Source of the DNA: an uncultured Roseobacter sp.
GTDB taxonomy: Bacteria; Pseudomonadota; Alphaproteobacteria; Rhodobacterales; Rhodobacteraceae
Reading direction: 5' to 3'
Length of the DNA: 64,000 nt
Assembly (NCBI GenBank): GCA_947501635.1
Contig: CANMWT010000002.1
Coordinates: forward strand, 124,001-188,000
The position numbers and the translations under genes are program-made. The notes beneath the pieces are model-generated. The model was not told the origin of the DNA. It made no database searches and saw only the letters and a list, made by a program, of their open reading frames with translations. Each line of letters opens with the position of its first letter. Position 1 is the stretch's first letter. Below are positions 25,211 to 33,331 of this stretch, piece by piece.

Positions 25211-25634
25211 GATCAAAAAGCGTTTTCTTCAAATTTAATCAATGACCTGATGCCCGTTTTGTCCGTGACACGGACATAGCCCGTTTCTTTCCACCGCCGG
25301 CTTTGGGGCGAAGTCGCAATTTATTGTCGTTGTTTCGGAAATTTCACCGTGAACGTCGGTTCTACGCCTCAATTCAGTGACGTGACGAAAAAAGTCACAT
25401 GTAAAAGACCAACCCAAAGCATTATTGGTCTCTCATGACCTGATGGTTCGAAAAATCGGTTCTTATGGCTTTACATTCCGCTAAGGAAACAAAGACGGAG
25501 ACACTACGATTTCTGCCTTAATTTGGATCGTGTCGGTGACGTCAACCGGGGCAACATATTTTCCTTATGGCGCGCTGCGAGGACATGCTGCACAGTCGGC
25601 GCGAGGCTCGCAAGCACAGAGGTAAGATACCGTC
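25211..25634. other. Intergenic region, no gene recognised
   Basis: 424 bp between the metal regulator and the catabolic block. A 60-codon frame on the minus strand (25235-25417) has no ribosome-binding site or recognisable family. The base composition rises sharply to GC-rich from about 25640 onward. Confidence 0.45.
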
Positions 25635-26018
25635 ATGAATGAGATCAACGAACCTGAGGTGTTAAGGCAAGTGACCGAGGCGTTTGAGCGATACGAGGCC
25701 GCTCTGACAGGCAATGACATCGCCATGCTCGATGCCCTATTCTGGAAGAGCGATCACGTTGTCCGCCTCGGGGCGACCGAGAACCTCTATGGGCATGATC
25801 AGATCCTCGCCTTTCGAAAGGCGCGACCGTCAAAGGGATTGGAGCGCAGCCTTCGCAATACGGTGATAACCACCTTCGGCACGGATTTTGCAACCGCATG
25901 CACGGAGTTTTTGCGGCCGGGCACGGACAGGATTGGTCGGCAGACCCACAGTTGGGTGCGCTTTCCCGAAGGCTGGAAGATCGTCGCGGCACACGTGTCT
26001 TGGATGGATGCGGCATGA
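25635..26018 (+). CDS. AtzH/HpxZ-like (DUF3225) protein
   Basis: 127-residue NTF2-fold protein. LRQVTEAFERYEAALTGNDI and LFWKSDHVVRLGATENLYG are typical of the DUF3225 family, which includes AtzH (dicarboxyurea hydrolase) and HpxZ of oxalurate catabolism; RQTHSWVRFPEGWKIVAAHV closes the domain. Such proteins are regularly encoded beside AtzE/AtzF-type amidases, as here: its stop overlaps the amidase ATG by 4 bp. It probably cooperates with the amidase in degrading a carboxylated urea or amide. Confidence 0.8.
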   Translation: MNEINEPEVLRQVTEAFERYEAALTGNDIAMLDALFWKSDHVVRLGATENLYGHDQILAFRKARPSKGLERSLRNTVITTFGTDFATACTEFLRPGTDRIGRQTHSWVRFPEGWKIVAAHVSWMDAA

Positions 26019-27190
26019 CACAGACAGACACCGCCAATTCATTCGTCAGCACCTTCACGCTGCCCGGCGCGGCAGAAGGTCCACTGTCCGGCCTCACCTT
26101 TGGCGCAAAGGACCTCTTTGATATCGGCGGCCATGTCACGGGCTACGGCAACCCGGACTGGGCGCGGACCCATCCCGCTGCGACCAGCACCTCGCCCGCA
26201 GTGCAAACGCTGCTGGACGCCGGTGCGAACCTGCTTGGCAAGACCCATACGGACGAGTTGGCCTACAGCCTGATGGGCGCGAACATGCATTACGGCACAC
26301 CGGTCAACAGCGCCGATCCACGCCGCGTGCCGGGCGGATCCTCATCAGGCTCGGCGGCTGCCGTCGCCGCGGGGCTGGTTGAGATTGGGTTGGGCAGTGA
26401 CACCGGCGGTTCCGTCCGGATGCCCGCCTCCTTCTGCGGTGTCTGGGGATTGCGCACGACCTTCGGATTGATCCCGCTGGAGGGCGCGATGCCTTTCACC
26501 GCCTCCTTTGATACGGTTGGGTGGTTTGCGCGCGATGCCGATACGATGGGAGCGGTTGCCGACGCCTATGGTTGCCCGGTAGTACCGGCACCGACGCGCC
26601 TTTTGCTGCCCGTGGATATCTGGGCCCGCGCCGAGCCCGATTGCGTTGCCGCGATGGCACCCGCCATGGCCCGGCTACAAGCGCATATGGGCCCGGCCAC
26701 CCCCATTTTGCTCGCCCCGGGCGGCCTTGGCATGTGGCGCGAGACATTCCGGATCTGTCAGGCCGCGGAGATCTGGCAGGCGCTCGGGGGGTGGATCTCC
26801 GAACATCGCCCGAAGTTCGGCCCCGGCATACGGGAACGCTTCCAGATCGCGGAGCAGATCACGGCGGAGGAGTGGTCAGCCGCACAGGCCGAACACACCC
26901 GTATTCGCGCCCGCATGGCGGAGGTCGTGACGGAGGACGCCGTGCTGGTTCTGCCGACCTCTCCCGGCCCCGCGCCGTTTCTGAGCGAACCGCCGGAGGC
27001 GCTGGACGGGTTCCGGCAACGCGCCTTCGAATTGCTGTGCCCCGCAGGGTTGTCGGGTCATCCGCAGCTGTCGGTGCCGGTTGGCAAGGTCGAAGGCGGG
27101 CCGGTGGGTATGAGCCTCCTCGGCGCGCCGGGTCAGGACCGGCAACTGATCGCGCTGGCGAAAGCTGCCAGGCTTGGCGGGGCCTTCTAG
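26015..27190 (+). CDS. Amidase (amidase-signature family)
   Basis: 391-residue amide hydrolase of the Ser-cisSer-Lys type. The catalytic lysine lies in FGAKDLFDIGG, the signature is PGGSSSGSAAAVAAG and the nucleophile serine is in GLGSDTGGSVRMPA. A longer frame from 25898 is an artefact overlapping the AtzH-like gene; the ATG at 26015 is coupled to that gene's stop. The protein is shorter than AtzE or allophanate hydrolase (about 450-600 residues). Its stop shares a CTAG with the convergent deacetylase gene. The substrate is probably an N-acyl or urea-type intermediate. Confidence 0.88.
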   Translation: MTQTDTANSFVSTFTLPGAAEGPLSGLTFGAKDLFDIGGHVTGYGNPDWARTHPAATSTSPAVQTLLDAGANLLGKTHTDELAYSLMGANMHYGTPVNSADPRRVPGGSSSGSAAAVAAGLVEIGLGSDTGGSVRMPASFCGVWGLRTTFGLIPLEGAMPFTASFDTVGWFARDADTMGAVADAYGCPVVPAPTRLLLPVDIWARAEPDCVAAMAPAMARLQAHMGPATPILLAPGGLGMWRETFRICQAAEIWQALGGWISEHRPKFGPGIRERFQIAEQITAEEWSAAQAEHTRIRARMAEVVTEDAVLVLPTSPGPAPFLSEPPEALDGFRQRAFELLCPAGLSGHPQLSVPVGKVEGGPVGMSLLGAPGQDRQLIALAKAARLGGAF

Positions 27191-28083
27191 TCCGGCTTGA
27201 GGATCGCGTCGCAGGTCACGCAGTAGTCGAAGATATCGCCTGCACGGGTCAGCCAGATATCACTCCGATGGGCACAGATATGCTGCAATACCCTGCGAAG
27301 CGCGCGTAGACGGTAGGGCTGGCCGACCAGATAGGGATGCAGCGCGATCCCCATGACCAGCGGCTGCTGCGCCGACTGCTCCAGCATCTCGTCGAAATTC
27401 TCGCGGACGATGTCGGCAAAGGCCTGCCCGCCATCCTTGCGGGCCACGATGGACGGGATGTCGTTGGCCTCTTGCGGGTAGGGAATGGACAGAAGCGGTC
27501 CGTGCTTCGTGCGCATCCACACCGGCTGATCGTCCATCGCCCAGTTCAGCGTGTAGCCATAGCCCGCCGCTTTCAGCAAGTCCGGGGTGGCATGGCTTTC
27601 TGCGATCCAAGGCGACAGCCAACCCTTGGGCGGGGTGCCGTCATTGCCTCGGGTCAGCACCTCGGTCGCCTCGGCGATCAGGGCGGCCTCCTCAGCTTCG
27701 GGTAGCACGCTCTGGCGCTCAGCATTGGTGCGCCCGTGCCCCACGATCTCGTCACCGCGCGCCTGATAGGCGGCCATCAGATCCGGGGCGTAGTCATACA
27801 TCGCGGAATTGGCGAGCACACTCACGGGCATTTCGAGCGCGTCGAACATATCGCGCATCCGCCATGCGCCGACGCGGTTGCCATAGTCGCGCCACGCGTA
27901 GTTCAGAATATCCGGCTGCGGCCCACCGGGCGCGAGTTCCGCCCCGAGCCCCTCACCGAACGCGAAATGCTCCAAGTTGAGGCCGATATAGACCGCCAGG
28001 CGTTTGCCACCCGGCCATGCATAGTCCGGGCGGTTCGTGATGGCGCTGTAGTCATAGCGCCCATGGGTCGTCAGTGTCGTCAA
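27187..28083 (-). CDS. Polysaccharide deacetylase family protein, PuuE-like
   Basis: 298 residues, similar in layout to cofactor-independent allantoinase PuuE and related cyclic-amide hydrolases of the NodB fold. Key segments: RLAVYIGLNLEHFAFGEG, DYGNRVGAWRMRDMFDALEM, GDEIVGHGRTNAERQ, GWLSPWIAESHATPDLLKAA and LVMGIALHPYLVGQPYRL. Its start appears to be a TTG at 28083 overlapping the TGA of the upstream gene, suggesting translational coupling. It is the last gene of the leftward importer operon and convergent with the amidase gene. Ring opening of a cyclic amide or ureide is the likely reaction. Confidence 0.83.
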   Translation of the reverse strand: MTTLTTHGRYDYSAITNRPDYAWPGGKRLAVYIGLNLEHFAFGEGLGAELAPGGPQPDILNYAWRDYGNRVGAWRMRDMFDALEMPVSVLANSAMYDYAPDLMAAYQARGDEIVGHGRTNAERQSVLPEAEEAALIAEATEVLTRGNDGTPPKGWLSPWIAESHATPDLLKAAGYGYTLNWAMDDQPVWMRTKHGPLLSIPYPQEANDIPSIVARKDGGQAFADIVRENFDEMLEQSAQQPLVMGIALHPYLVGQPYRLRALRRVLQHICAHRSDIWLTRAGDIFDYCVTCDAILKPD

Positions 28084-28505
28084 AGAGGGGCCTCCGCAAG
28101 CCCGGCCTTATCGAGCAGGATCTCGGCGCTGTCATTCCAGACCTGTGTGCTGACGATCTTCCCGTCGCGGACGACGAAAATGTCGATATAGCGGTTGGTC
28201 TCGAACGAGCTTCCATCCTTCCACTCACCGTAAAGGTAGCCGGTGTTGTAGACATGCACATCACAGCTCTCCGGGTCCAGTGCCGCGTCAGTGCGCAGGA
28301 ACTTCTTTTTCACCCACGCATAGCGTTTGGCATTGAAGGCTGTGCAATCTGCCGGTGCTGAGAACTGCCGCCCGCCGGTGAAGGTGATGGTCAGGCCGTC
28401 AGCAACATATTGCGCCGCGCCTTCCGGGTCCGGCACCATCGAGCGTTCCAGATAGGCTTCTACAATGGCCTTGGCAGCGGTGACAGGATCGGTGCGCATA
28501 TCCAT
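28080..28505 (-). CDS. NTF2/SnoaL-like protein
   Basis: 141 residues with an NTF2-like fold: AAKAIVEAYLERSMVPDPEG, ITFTGGRQFSAPADCTAFNA and TNRYIDIFVVRDGKIVSTQVWND. The ATG at 28505 is preceded by AAGGA. It follows the binding-protein gene after an 84-bp gap with a hairpin and is coupled to the deacetylase gene. It may be a small isomerase, hydrolase or accessory subunit; the substrate is unknown. Confidence 0.75.
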   Translation of the reverse strand: MDMRTDPVTAAKAIVEAYLERSMVPDPEGAAQYVADGLTITFTGGRQFSAPADCTAFNAKRYAWVKKKFLRTDAALDPESCDVHVYNTGYLYGEWKDGSSFETNRYIDIFVVRDGKIVSTQVWNDSAEILLDKAGLAEAPL

Positions 28506-28541
28506 GGATCTTCCTTTCGAGAGTGGAGCCGGAGACGGATC

Positions 28542-28569
28542 ATGCGCCCCGGGACAATACGGAGCGCAT
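28542..28569 (-). promoter_or_regulatory. Intercistronic stem-loop
   Basis: The arms at 28542-28550 and 28561-28569 (ATGCGC paired with GCGCAT, continuing with two G-C pairs after one mismatch) form a hairpin directly downstream of the binding-protein stop codon. As with 274-299, it may protect the abundant binding-protein mRNA. Confidence 0.4.
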
Positions 28570-28589
28570 GTCAGTGCCGCGTGCGGCGC

Positions 28590-29615
28590 TTAATTGATGC
28601 TGACTTCGAGCTTGCGCTCTTCTACCGGCGGCAAGAACGAGCCGTCGAATATCTCGGATGCAGCCGGCGTCCGCTCGAGGCCGTAGCCCTCCACGATCAG
28701 GGCGATGGAGCGGGTCAGACGCTCCTCTACCAGACCGCCAATCCCGGTTTCGGTGGTTTCGGGCGCGTTCATCAGCTTGGTCAGCGCGAATTCGAGGCGG
28801 TCGCGCTCCAAATCGGGATTCACCAGATTGTCAAAGGCCACGATCGCTTCGACCGCCACATCCTGGTCTTTGGTGATTTCCATCGTGGCTTTGGTCACAG
28901 CGCGCACCAGCCCGGCAACGGCTTCGGGGTTCTCCGCGAGCAGCTCGCGCGAAACCATCATCCCGTTGGAATAGAGATCCATGCCGTAATCTTCATAGTT
29001 CAGCCATGTGAAGTCCTTCGCCGGGTCCTTGCGGTTGGCGATCAAGTTGAACCAGCTCGACACCGTGAAGGTGTAGGCCCCATCGATATCGCCGCGGATC
29101 AGCATCGGCTCTTGCAGGTTCGGGGCGAGCGACTCGTATTTGACCGTATCGATGTCGATATCGTTCAGACGGGCGAAGACCGGGAAGAGGCGGGTTGTTG
29201 GCGTACCTTGCGCGCCGCCCAGCGTTTTGCCTTGGAGGTCCTTGGGGCTCGTCACGCCGCTGTCAGCGGGAACGGCAATAGCAAAGGGCGGGCGGTTCCA
29301 CATCTGGAACACCATCACAGGCGCCTCACCGGGGCGGGCAGCGGCGTTCTGGATAATCGCGTTGATGTCGCCAAAGCCCGCGTCATAAGCACCGCCCATG
29401 ATCCGAGTCACTGTCGCAGCAGAGCCTTCACCCTGGTCTATCGTCACGTTCAGACCTTCTTCCTCGAAATAGCCCTTGTTGAGGGCCACAAGGAACGGGG
29501 CGTCGGAGCCTTGTGTCTTCCAACCCAGCGTGAACCGGATATCGGTCATCTCGGCAAATGCGGGGACGGCCCCGGCCAGAACGCTGAGAGCCGCGCCAAA
29601 CAGAGTGTGTTTCAT
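28590..29615 (-). CDS. ABC transporter substrate-binding protein, NMT1/SsuA-like
   Basis: 341-residue periplasmic binding protein with a Sec signal (MKHTLFGAALSVLAGAVPAFA). The NMT1/THI5 pattern is clear: RFTLGWKTQGSDAPFLVALN, GYFEEEGLNVTID, GEGSAATVTRIMGGAYDAGF and LQGKTLGGAQGTPTTRLFP. Such proteins bind sulfonates, nitrate, pyrimidines or aromatic acids. It is third in the leftward operon after the ATPase and permease genes. The neighbouring amidase and PuuE-like hydrolase suggest a nitrogenous ring compound or amide as ligand. Confidence 0.87.
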   Translation of the reverse strand: MKHTLFGAALSVLAGAVPAFAEMTDIRFTLGWKTQGSDAPFLVALNKGYFEEEGLNVTIDQGEGSAATVTRIMGGAYDAGFGDINAIIQNAAARPGEAPVMVFQMWNRPPFAIAVPADSGVTSPKDLQGKTLGGAQGTPTTRLFPVFARLNDIDIDTVKYESLAPNLQEPMLIRGDIDGAYTFTVSSWFNLIANRKDPAKDFTWLNYEDYGMDLYSNGMMVSRELLAENPEAVAGLVRAVTKATMEITKDQDVAVEAIVAFDNLVNPDLERDRLEFALTKLMNAPETTETGIGGLVEERLTRSIALIVEGYGLERTPAASEIFDGSFLPPVEERKLEVSIN

Positions 29616-29668
29616 GGTCTTTGTCCTTTGTGGTTGTTTCGTTGGGTGTGGTGGATTTGATTTGTGGA

Positions 29669-30442
29669 TCAGGTGATCGCGATGTCATTGCCGCGGGTGG
29701 CCCAACCGGTCACGCGCCGCTCCAGAAGGGAAAAGATGGCGTAAAGCGCCACGCCCATCAGAGCGAGCAGGATCAGCCCGGAGAACACCAGCGAGACCTG
29801 GAAATTCGACGAGGCCGTCATCATGACGAACCCGATCCCCATGTTTGAGGCCACGGTTTCCGAGAGGACCGCCCCGACAAAGGACAGCGTGATCGCGACC
29901 TTGAGCGACGCGAAGAAGTAGGGCATCGCGCGGGGCAGTCCGACATTCCACAGGATCTCGCTCTTGGACGCGCCCATGGTCTTGAGCACGTCTTCCAGTT
30001 CAGGCTCGGTCGTTGCGAGGCCGGTGGCGATGTTCACCACAATAGGAAAAACGCAGATTACCATTGCCGTCAGGATCGCCGGCGTGGTGCCAGAGCCGAA
30101 CCACAGCACGAAAATAGGCACGACGGCGACCTTCGGAATCGAAGAGAAACCGACCAGCAGCGGATAGGCCACGGCATAGGCGACCTTTGAGGTGCCCACG
30201 ATCACGCCAAGCGTCACCCCGATCGTCACGCCAAGACCGAAGCCGACTAGCGTGGAATACAAGGTTTGCAGGATATGCGGCCATAGGACCGGGAAGCGAT
30301 CCCACATCGTCACGACAATCTCCGACGGGCGGGGCAGAACGAGATCCGAGACGTTTAGGAGGACGCAGAGCACCTCCCAGAGCAGGAAAAACCCGATTAT
30401 CAGAGACGTGGACAGGATACGAGTGCGCAGTTTGTCAGTCAT
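29669..30442 (-). CDS. ABC transporter permease, SsuC/TauC-like
   Basis: 257-residue inner-membrane permease with about six spans. The conserved cytoplasmic loop is visible around LKTMGASKSEILWNVGLPRA, followed by MPYFFASLKVAITLSFVGAV. The N-terminal span is LIIGFFLLWEVLCVLLNV. A GAGG ribosome-binding site lies before the ATG at 30442. The gene is 10 bp after the ATPase gene and 53 bp before the binding-protein gene. Confidence 0.88.
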   Translation of the reverse strand: MTDKLRTRILSTSLIIGFFLLWEVLCVLLNVSDLVLPRPSEIVVTMWDRFPVLWPHILQTLYSTLVGFGLGVTIGVTLGVIVGTSKVAYAVAYPLLVGFSSIPKVAVVPIFVLWFGSGTTPAILTAMVICVFPIVVNIATGLATTEPELEDVLKTMGASKSEILWNVGLPRAMPYFFASLKVAITLSFVGAVLSETVASNMGIGFVMMTASSNFQVSLVFSGLILLALMGVALYAIFSLLERRVTGWATRGNDIAIT

Positions 30443-30452
30443 GGGTCTGTCC

Positions 30453-31319
30453 TCAGGAGCTGCGAACCTGAGCGATCAGCTCGCGCAGGCTCTGGGTCAT
30501 TTCGACAAATTCGGGGCTGTAGATCGTGGCAATGTCGCGTGGCTGCGGCATCGACATTGGCTCGTCAGAGATGATGCGTCCGGGCCGCGCGCTCATCACG
30601 CAGATGCGGCTGGCAAGGAACCCGGCCTCGCGCAAATCATGCGTGACCAGCAAGACGGTCGGTTTCCGATCGAGGTAGAGGTCCTGCATGATCTGCCAAA
30701 GTTCCTCGCGCGTGAACTGGTCCAGCGCGCCGAATGGCTCGTCGAGCAGCAGCAGGTCCGGTTCATGAATTAGCGCCCGGCACAGGTTTGAGCGTTGCAG
30801 CATCCCTCCCGACAGTTGCCACGGGTAGTGGTTGGCGAAGCCTTGCAGACCGACCTGCTGGAGCAGCGCATGGACCCGGTCACGATACGCGCCGGTCTTG
30901 TCTTGCCGGTAGGTCCGCTTGAACGGGTCCACGATCTTGAGCGGCATCATGATGTTCTGCTCGATCGTCAGCCAGGGCAGCATCGTGGGGTTCTGGAACG
31001 CCATGCCGATGCGTAACTGCTTGGTCGAGGCTTCCCTGCCACCGACCAAGACGACACCGGACGAGGGCTCGATGAGGTTGCTTACGAGCTTGAGGATGGT
31101 GGACTTGCCACAGCCCGATGGGCCGACAAGGGCGAGAAACTCGCCCGCGGCCATCTTCAGGGTCGTCGGCGACAGCGCCGTGACGGCGTTCTCTCCAGTG
31201 CCGAAGACAACGGAGGCTTGTTGAAGTTCGATCGCGGAGCGTTTTTTGAAGCTGGCGGACGCTGCGGCCTGCGCCGCGGGATCGGGGATATTGTGTGTCA
31301 TGATCATAGCGACAGACAT
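30453..31319 (-). CDS. ABC transporter ATP-binding protein, SsuB/TauB-like
   Basis: 288-residue ATPase: Walker A GPSGCGKSTI, Q-loop FQNPTMLPWLTI, signature LSGGMLQRSNLCRAL, Walker B LLLLDEPFGALDQFT, switch VTHDLREAGF. This is the nitrate/sulfonate/taurine subgroup. It is the first gene of the importer operon; a -10 box TATAAT and an inverted repeat lie about 50-80 bp upstream. The encoded complex imports the compound bound by the NMT1-like protein. Confidence 0.88.
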   Translation of the reverse strand: MSVAMIMTHNIPDPAAQAAASASFKKRSAIELQQASVVFGTGENAVTALSPTTLKMAAGEFLALVGPSGCGKSTILKLVSNLIEPSSGVVLVGGREASTKQLRIGMAFQNPTMLPWLTIEQNIMMPLKIVDPFKRTYRQDKTGAYRDRVHALLQQVGLQGFANHYPWQLSGGMLQRSNLCRALIHEPDLLLLDEPFGALDQFTREELWQIMQDLYLDRKPTVLLVTHDLREAGFLASRICVMSARPGRIISDEPMSMPQPRDIATIYSPEFVEMTQSLRELIAQVRSS

Positions 31320-31366
31320 GACGCCACCAGACAGACGCGGAAACGAAATAAGTAAACACGTGACGA

Positions 31367-31397
31367 ATTATAGCGCGATTCGCCTATTTTGTAGGCG
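31367..31397 (-). promoter_or_regulatory. Promoter with overlapping inverted-repeat operator
   Basis: Reading leftward there is a perfect -10 TATAAT at 31372-31367. Upstream of it CGCCTA (31381-31386) and TAGGCG (31392-31397) form an inverted repeat that covers the -35 position; a -35-like CCTACA at 17-bp spacing lies within it. It probably drives the importer operon and is repressed by the TetR protein encoded next door. Confidence 0.6.
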
Positions 31398-31460
31398 ATA
31401 AGCTCGGAAGTGCCTGCAGAATGCACATATGCGGAGGCATACAATGCAAAAATTGGAGCG

Positions 31461-32123
31461 CTAGACGGATGATTCGACCTTTGACAGCGCTGACGACACC
31501 AAAGCGATCACATGAGAGCGCCGTGCTTTGCGCCAATCCGCCGCCGTGAAATCTGTGCCGAAAGTGGCAGAAAGCGTGTGCGCCGCATTGATGTGATGCG
31601 CGCTCAGGGCGACGATGCTGACATAAAGCTGCAGGGGGTCGACCCCGGCGCGAAACACGCCCTCCTCCGAACCGCGCTCGAGAACCTTCGCAATCTTGTC
31701 GATCAGAGGGTTGGCGTTATCCGTGATCTCGCGAATCTGCCGCACAAACTGCCCACCGAGCAGATTCTCGCTGCGCGTGATCGCGACGAACGGCCCGTTT
31801 TGGTCGAAAAAATCGAATGTGAATATCACCAGGCGCACAATCGCCTCGCGGGGGGGCAGCGAGTCTAGGTTCAATTCGGCTTCCTTGGCGCGGATATCCG
31901 CATAAATTTGCCGTAAAGCGGCTAGATAGAGCTCGTCCTTGCTGCCGAAATAGTGATAGATAAGGCGTGGATTGCAGGCTGCACGCCGGGCAATCTTGTG
32001 AATTTTTGAGCCATCATAGCCGTGCGCAGCGAATTCTGTCAGCGCTGCCTCGAGGATTTGCGCTTTCGTGCGCTCCGGGTCGCGAGAGCGAAACTCTTTC
32101 CCATTTCGAATTGTCGATGCCAT
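31461..32123 (-). CDS. TetR family transcriptional regulator, RutR/YcdC-like
   Basis: 220-residue regulator. The N-terminal HTH is RTKAQILEAALTEFAAHGYD followed by ACNPRLIYHYFGSKDELYLA. The C-terminal domain (about 90-210) resembles the YcdC/RutR group that binds pyrimidines and similar ligands (FAVITR-type segment FVAITRSENLLGG, and ALSAHHINAAHTLSATFG). It lies upstream of, and in the same direction as, the importer operon with a 141-bp promoter gap, and probably represses it in the absence of substrate. Confidence 0.85.
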   Translation of the reverse strand: MASTIRNGKEFRSRDPERTKAQILEAALTEFAAHGYDGSKIHKIARRAACNPRLIYHYFGSKDELYLAALRQIYADIRAKEAELNLDSLPPREAIVRLVIFTFDFFDQNGPFVAITRSENLLGGQFVRQIREITDNANPLIDKIAKVLERGSEEGVFRAGVDPLQLYVSIVALSAHHINAAHTLSATFGTDFTAADWRKARRSHVIALVSSALSKVESSV

Positions 32124-32218
32124 GGCGCAGCGCTACCAGACGGAAGCAGATTAGCCAAGTTACTGCTAGCTTCTCTTGCTTGACCTAAATGCCAATACAT
32201 TGAGTGGCCGGTGGGTCC

Positions 32219-32323
32219 GCATGTAAGACATAGAATGGGAGCGCAGTGAATGTTCTGTCTAAATTTCGGCTTTTTTGCAGGATTTGAACGTCCGGTTTCG
32301 GGAAATCGTGCTGCGCCGCTGCG
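32219..32323 (+). repeat. Dispersed intergenic repeat, copy B
   Basis: This aligns without gaps to copy A at 9112-9216 (about three quarters identical by eye), in the same orientation. It lies in the 374-bp gap 32124-32497, which otherwise holds no credible gene. Translations of both copies on the minus strand share a segment like IHCAPILCLTCG, suggesting an ancient coding or structured element. Confidence 0.65.
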
Positions 32324-32497
32324 GCCGAAACCGTACATACTCGAGTTGATTTTCGCTGCATTCGCATCGGCCGTTGAGTCCCGCGTAGCCGTCATTCACG
32401 ATAGCGGCGACCAATGTCCAGTTTCGGTCCGGGAGCGCTTGATAGGGCCGTTATGTTAAATCCCGTGAAGAACAATCAATTGGTATCGCTCCTGCGA

Positions 32498-33016
32498 TCA
32501 ACCGCCAAAGACTGTTTTCTGGCCCATCCCAAACATTCGGTCAGCAAGCGCATCAAAGCCGGAGATCGTATCAAAGGCGCCCTTATTCAGGACACGTATA
32601 TTCGGCCGTGCCACTTTGACGCCGTCCGCATTCCCTTTGCTGTGCTTCGCGATTTTTTCGGGCAGCCGGGGCAGTGGTTGGCCCGGGTCAGATCCAAACC
32701 ACTTAAAACTGGTCTGTTCCAATGTATGCGGATCGAACCAGATCCAGACCACACAACCGCTTGGGCGCTCTGCGAGCCGCACATTGATACTCTGGCGCGC
32801 GGTTTTGGCGCCCAGATAGCTTGATTTCAACTGAACGTGTCGCTGGATGCCCCGTGCTTCGAGCAGCAGATCATAACCCGACTGATCGGTGTGGCTACGT
32901 AATACATCCATCAGCTCGCCACGTTGCCACATGACTTTGCAAAGCCCGTCGAGGAATCCGTATTCGAGATATTGCTCGCGCAGGATTGAGGCGTGGCTGT
33001 GTATTGGAACGCTCAT
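32498..33016 (-). CDS. Hypothetical protein with PD-(D/E)XK-like nuclease motif
   Basis: About 172 residues. The central part, SGYDLLLEARGIQRHVQLKS, has the spacing of a PD-(D/E)XK core: an Asp after Gly-Tyr, then a strand ending Gln-x-Lys. The rest (VWIWFDPHTLEQTSFKWFG) fits a small alpha/beta nuclease-like fold. The longer frame up to 33517 overlaps two genes on the other strand and is not used; the ATG at 33016 is the best start. It is divergent from a small XRE regulator, followed there by a methyltransferase. It could be a restriction-type nuclease or a DUF4365-like protein. The function is unproven. Confidence 0.6.
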   Translation of the reverse strand: MSVPIHSHASILREQYLEYGFLDGLCKVMWQRGELMDVLRSHTDQSGYDLLLEARGIQRHVQLKSSYLGAKTARQSINVRLAERPSGCVVWIWFDPHTLEQTSFKWFGSDPGQPLPRLPEKIAKHSKGNADGVKVARPNIRVLNKGAFDTISGFDALADRMFGMGQKTVFGG

Positions 33017-33109
33017 GGGAATAGCAATGCTTGGCGTGCAGGTACAGTCAAGCAAAATGAGACTTATAGTCTGTAGATCAAACGTCTGCATCCATGGTCC
33101 AGCATTGGG

Positions 33110-33331
33110 ATGGATATACGCAGGCGTGTTGGTCTCAATCTGAAGAAATACCGCAAGGCGGCAGGCTTCTCGCAGGAAGGGCTTGCGCTGGAATGCGGTC
33201 TGCATCGCACCTACGTCAGTGGAGTTGAACGCGGTATCCGGAACCCGACTGTCACCGTTTTGCAAAAGCTCGCCAGACCACTTGGTATCGCTCCTTCCAG
33301 ATTGCTGGAGGTGCCAGGCGATGACGGATGA
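33110..33331 (+). CDS. XRE family transcriptional regulator (small)
   Basis: 73 residues consisting almost only of a Cro/CI helix-turn-helix: RRRVGLNLKKYRKAAGFSQE, then LALECGLHRTYVSGVERG and NPTVTVLQKLA. The size and sequence resemble restriction-modification controller (C) proteins and small phage regulators. It overlaps the next gene by 11 bp and is divergent from the nuclease-like gene, so it may control both sides. Confidence 0.83.
   Translation: MDIRRRVGLNLKKYRKAAGFSQEGLALECGLHRTYVSGVERGIRNPTVTVLQKLARPLGIAPSRLLEVPGDDG

Noticed and set aside
26521-27309. 262-codon frame overlapping the amidase gene in another frame
   Set aside because: The sequence is Arg/Gly/Pro-rich, typical of a GC-rich shadow; the amidase frame has all catalytic motifs.
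28410-29660. 416-codon frame opposite the NMT1-type binding protein
   Set aside because: Antisense shadow of a GC-rich gene with a convincing signal peptide and family motifs on the other strand.
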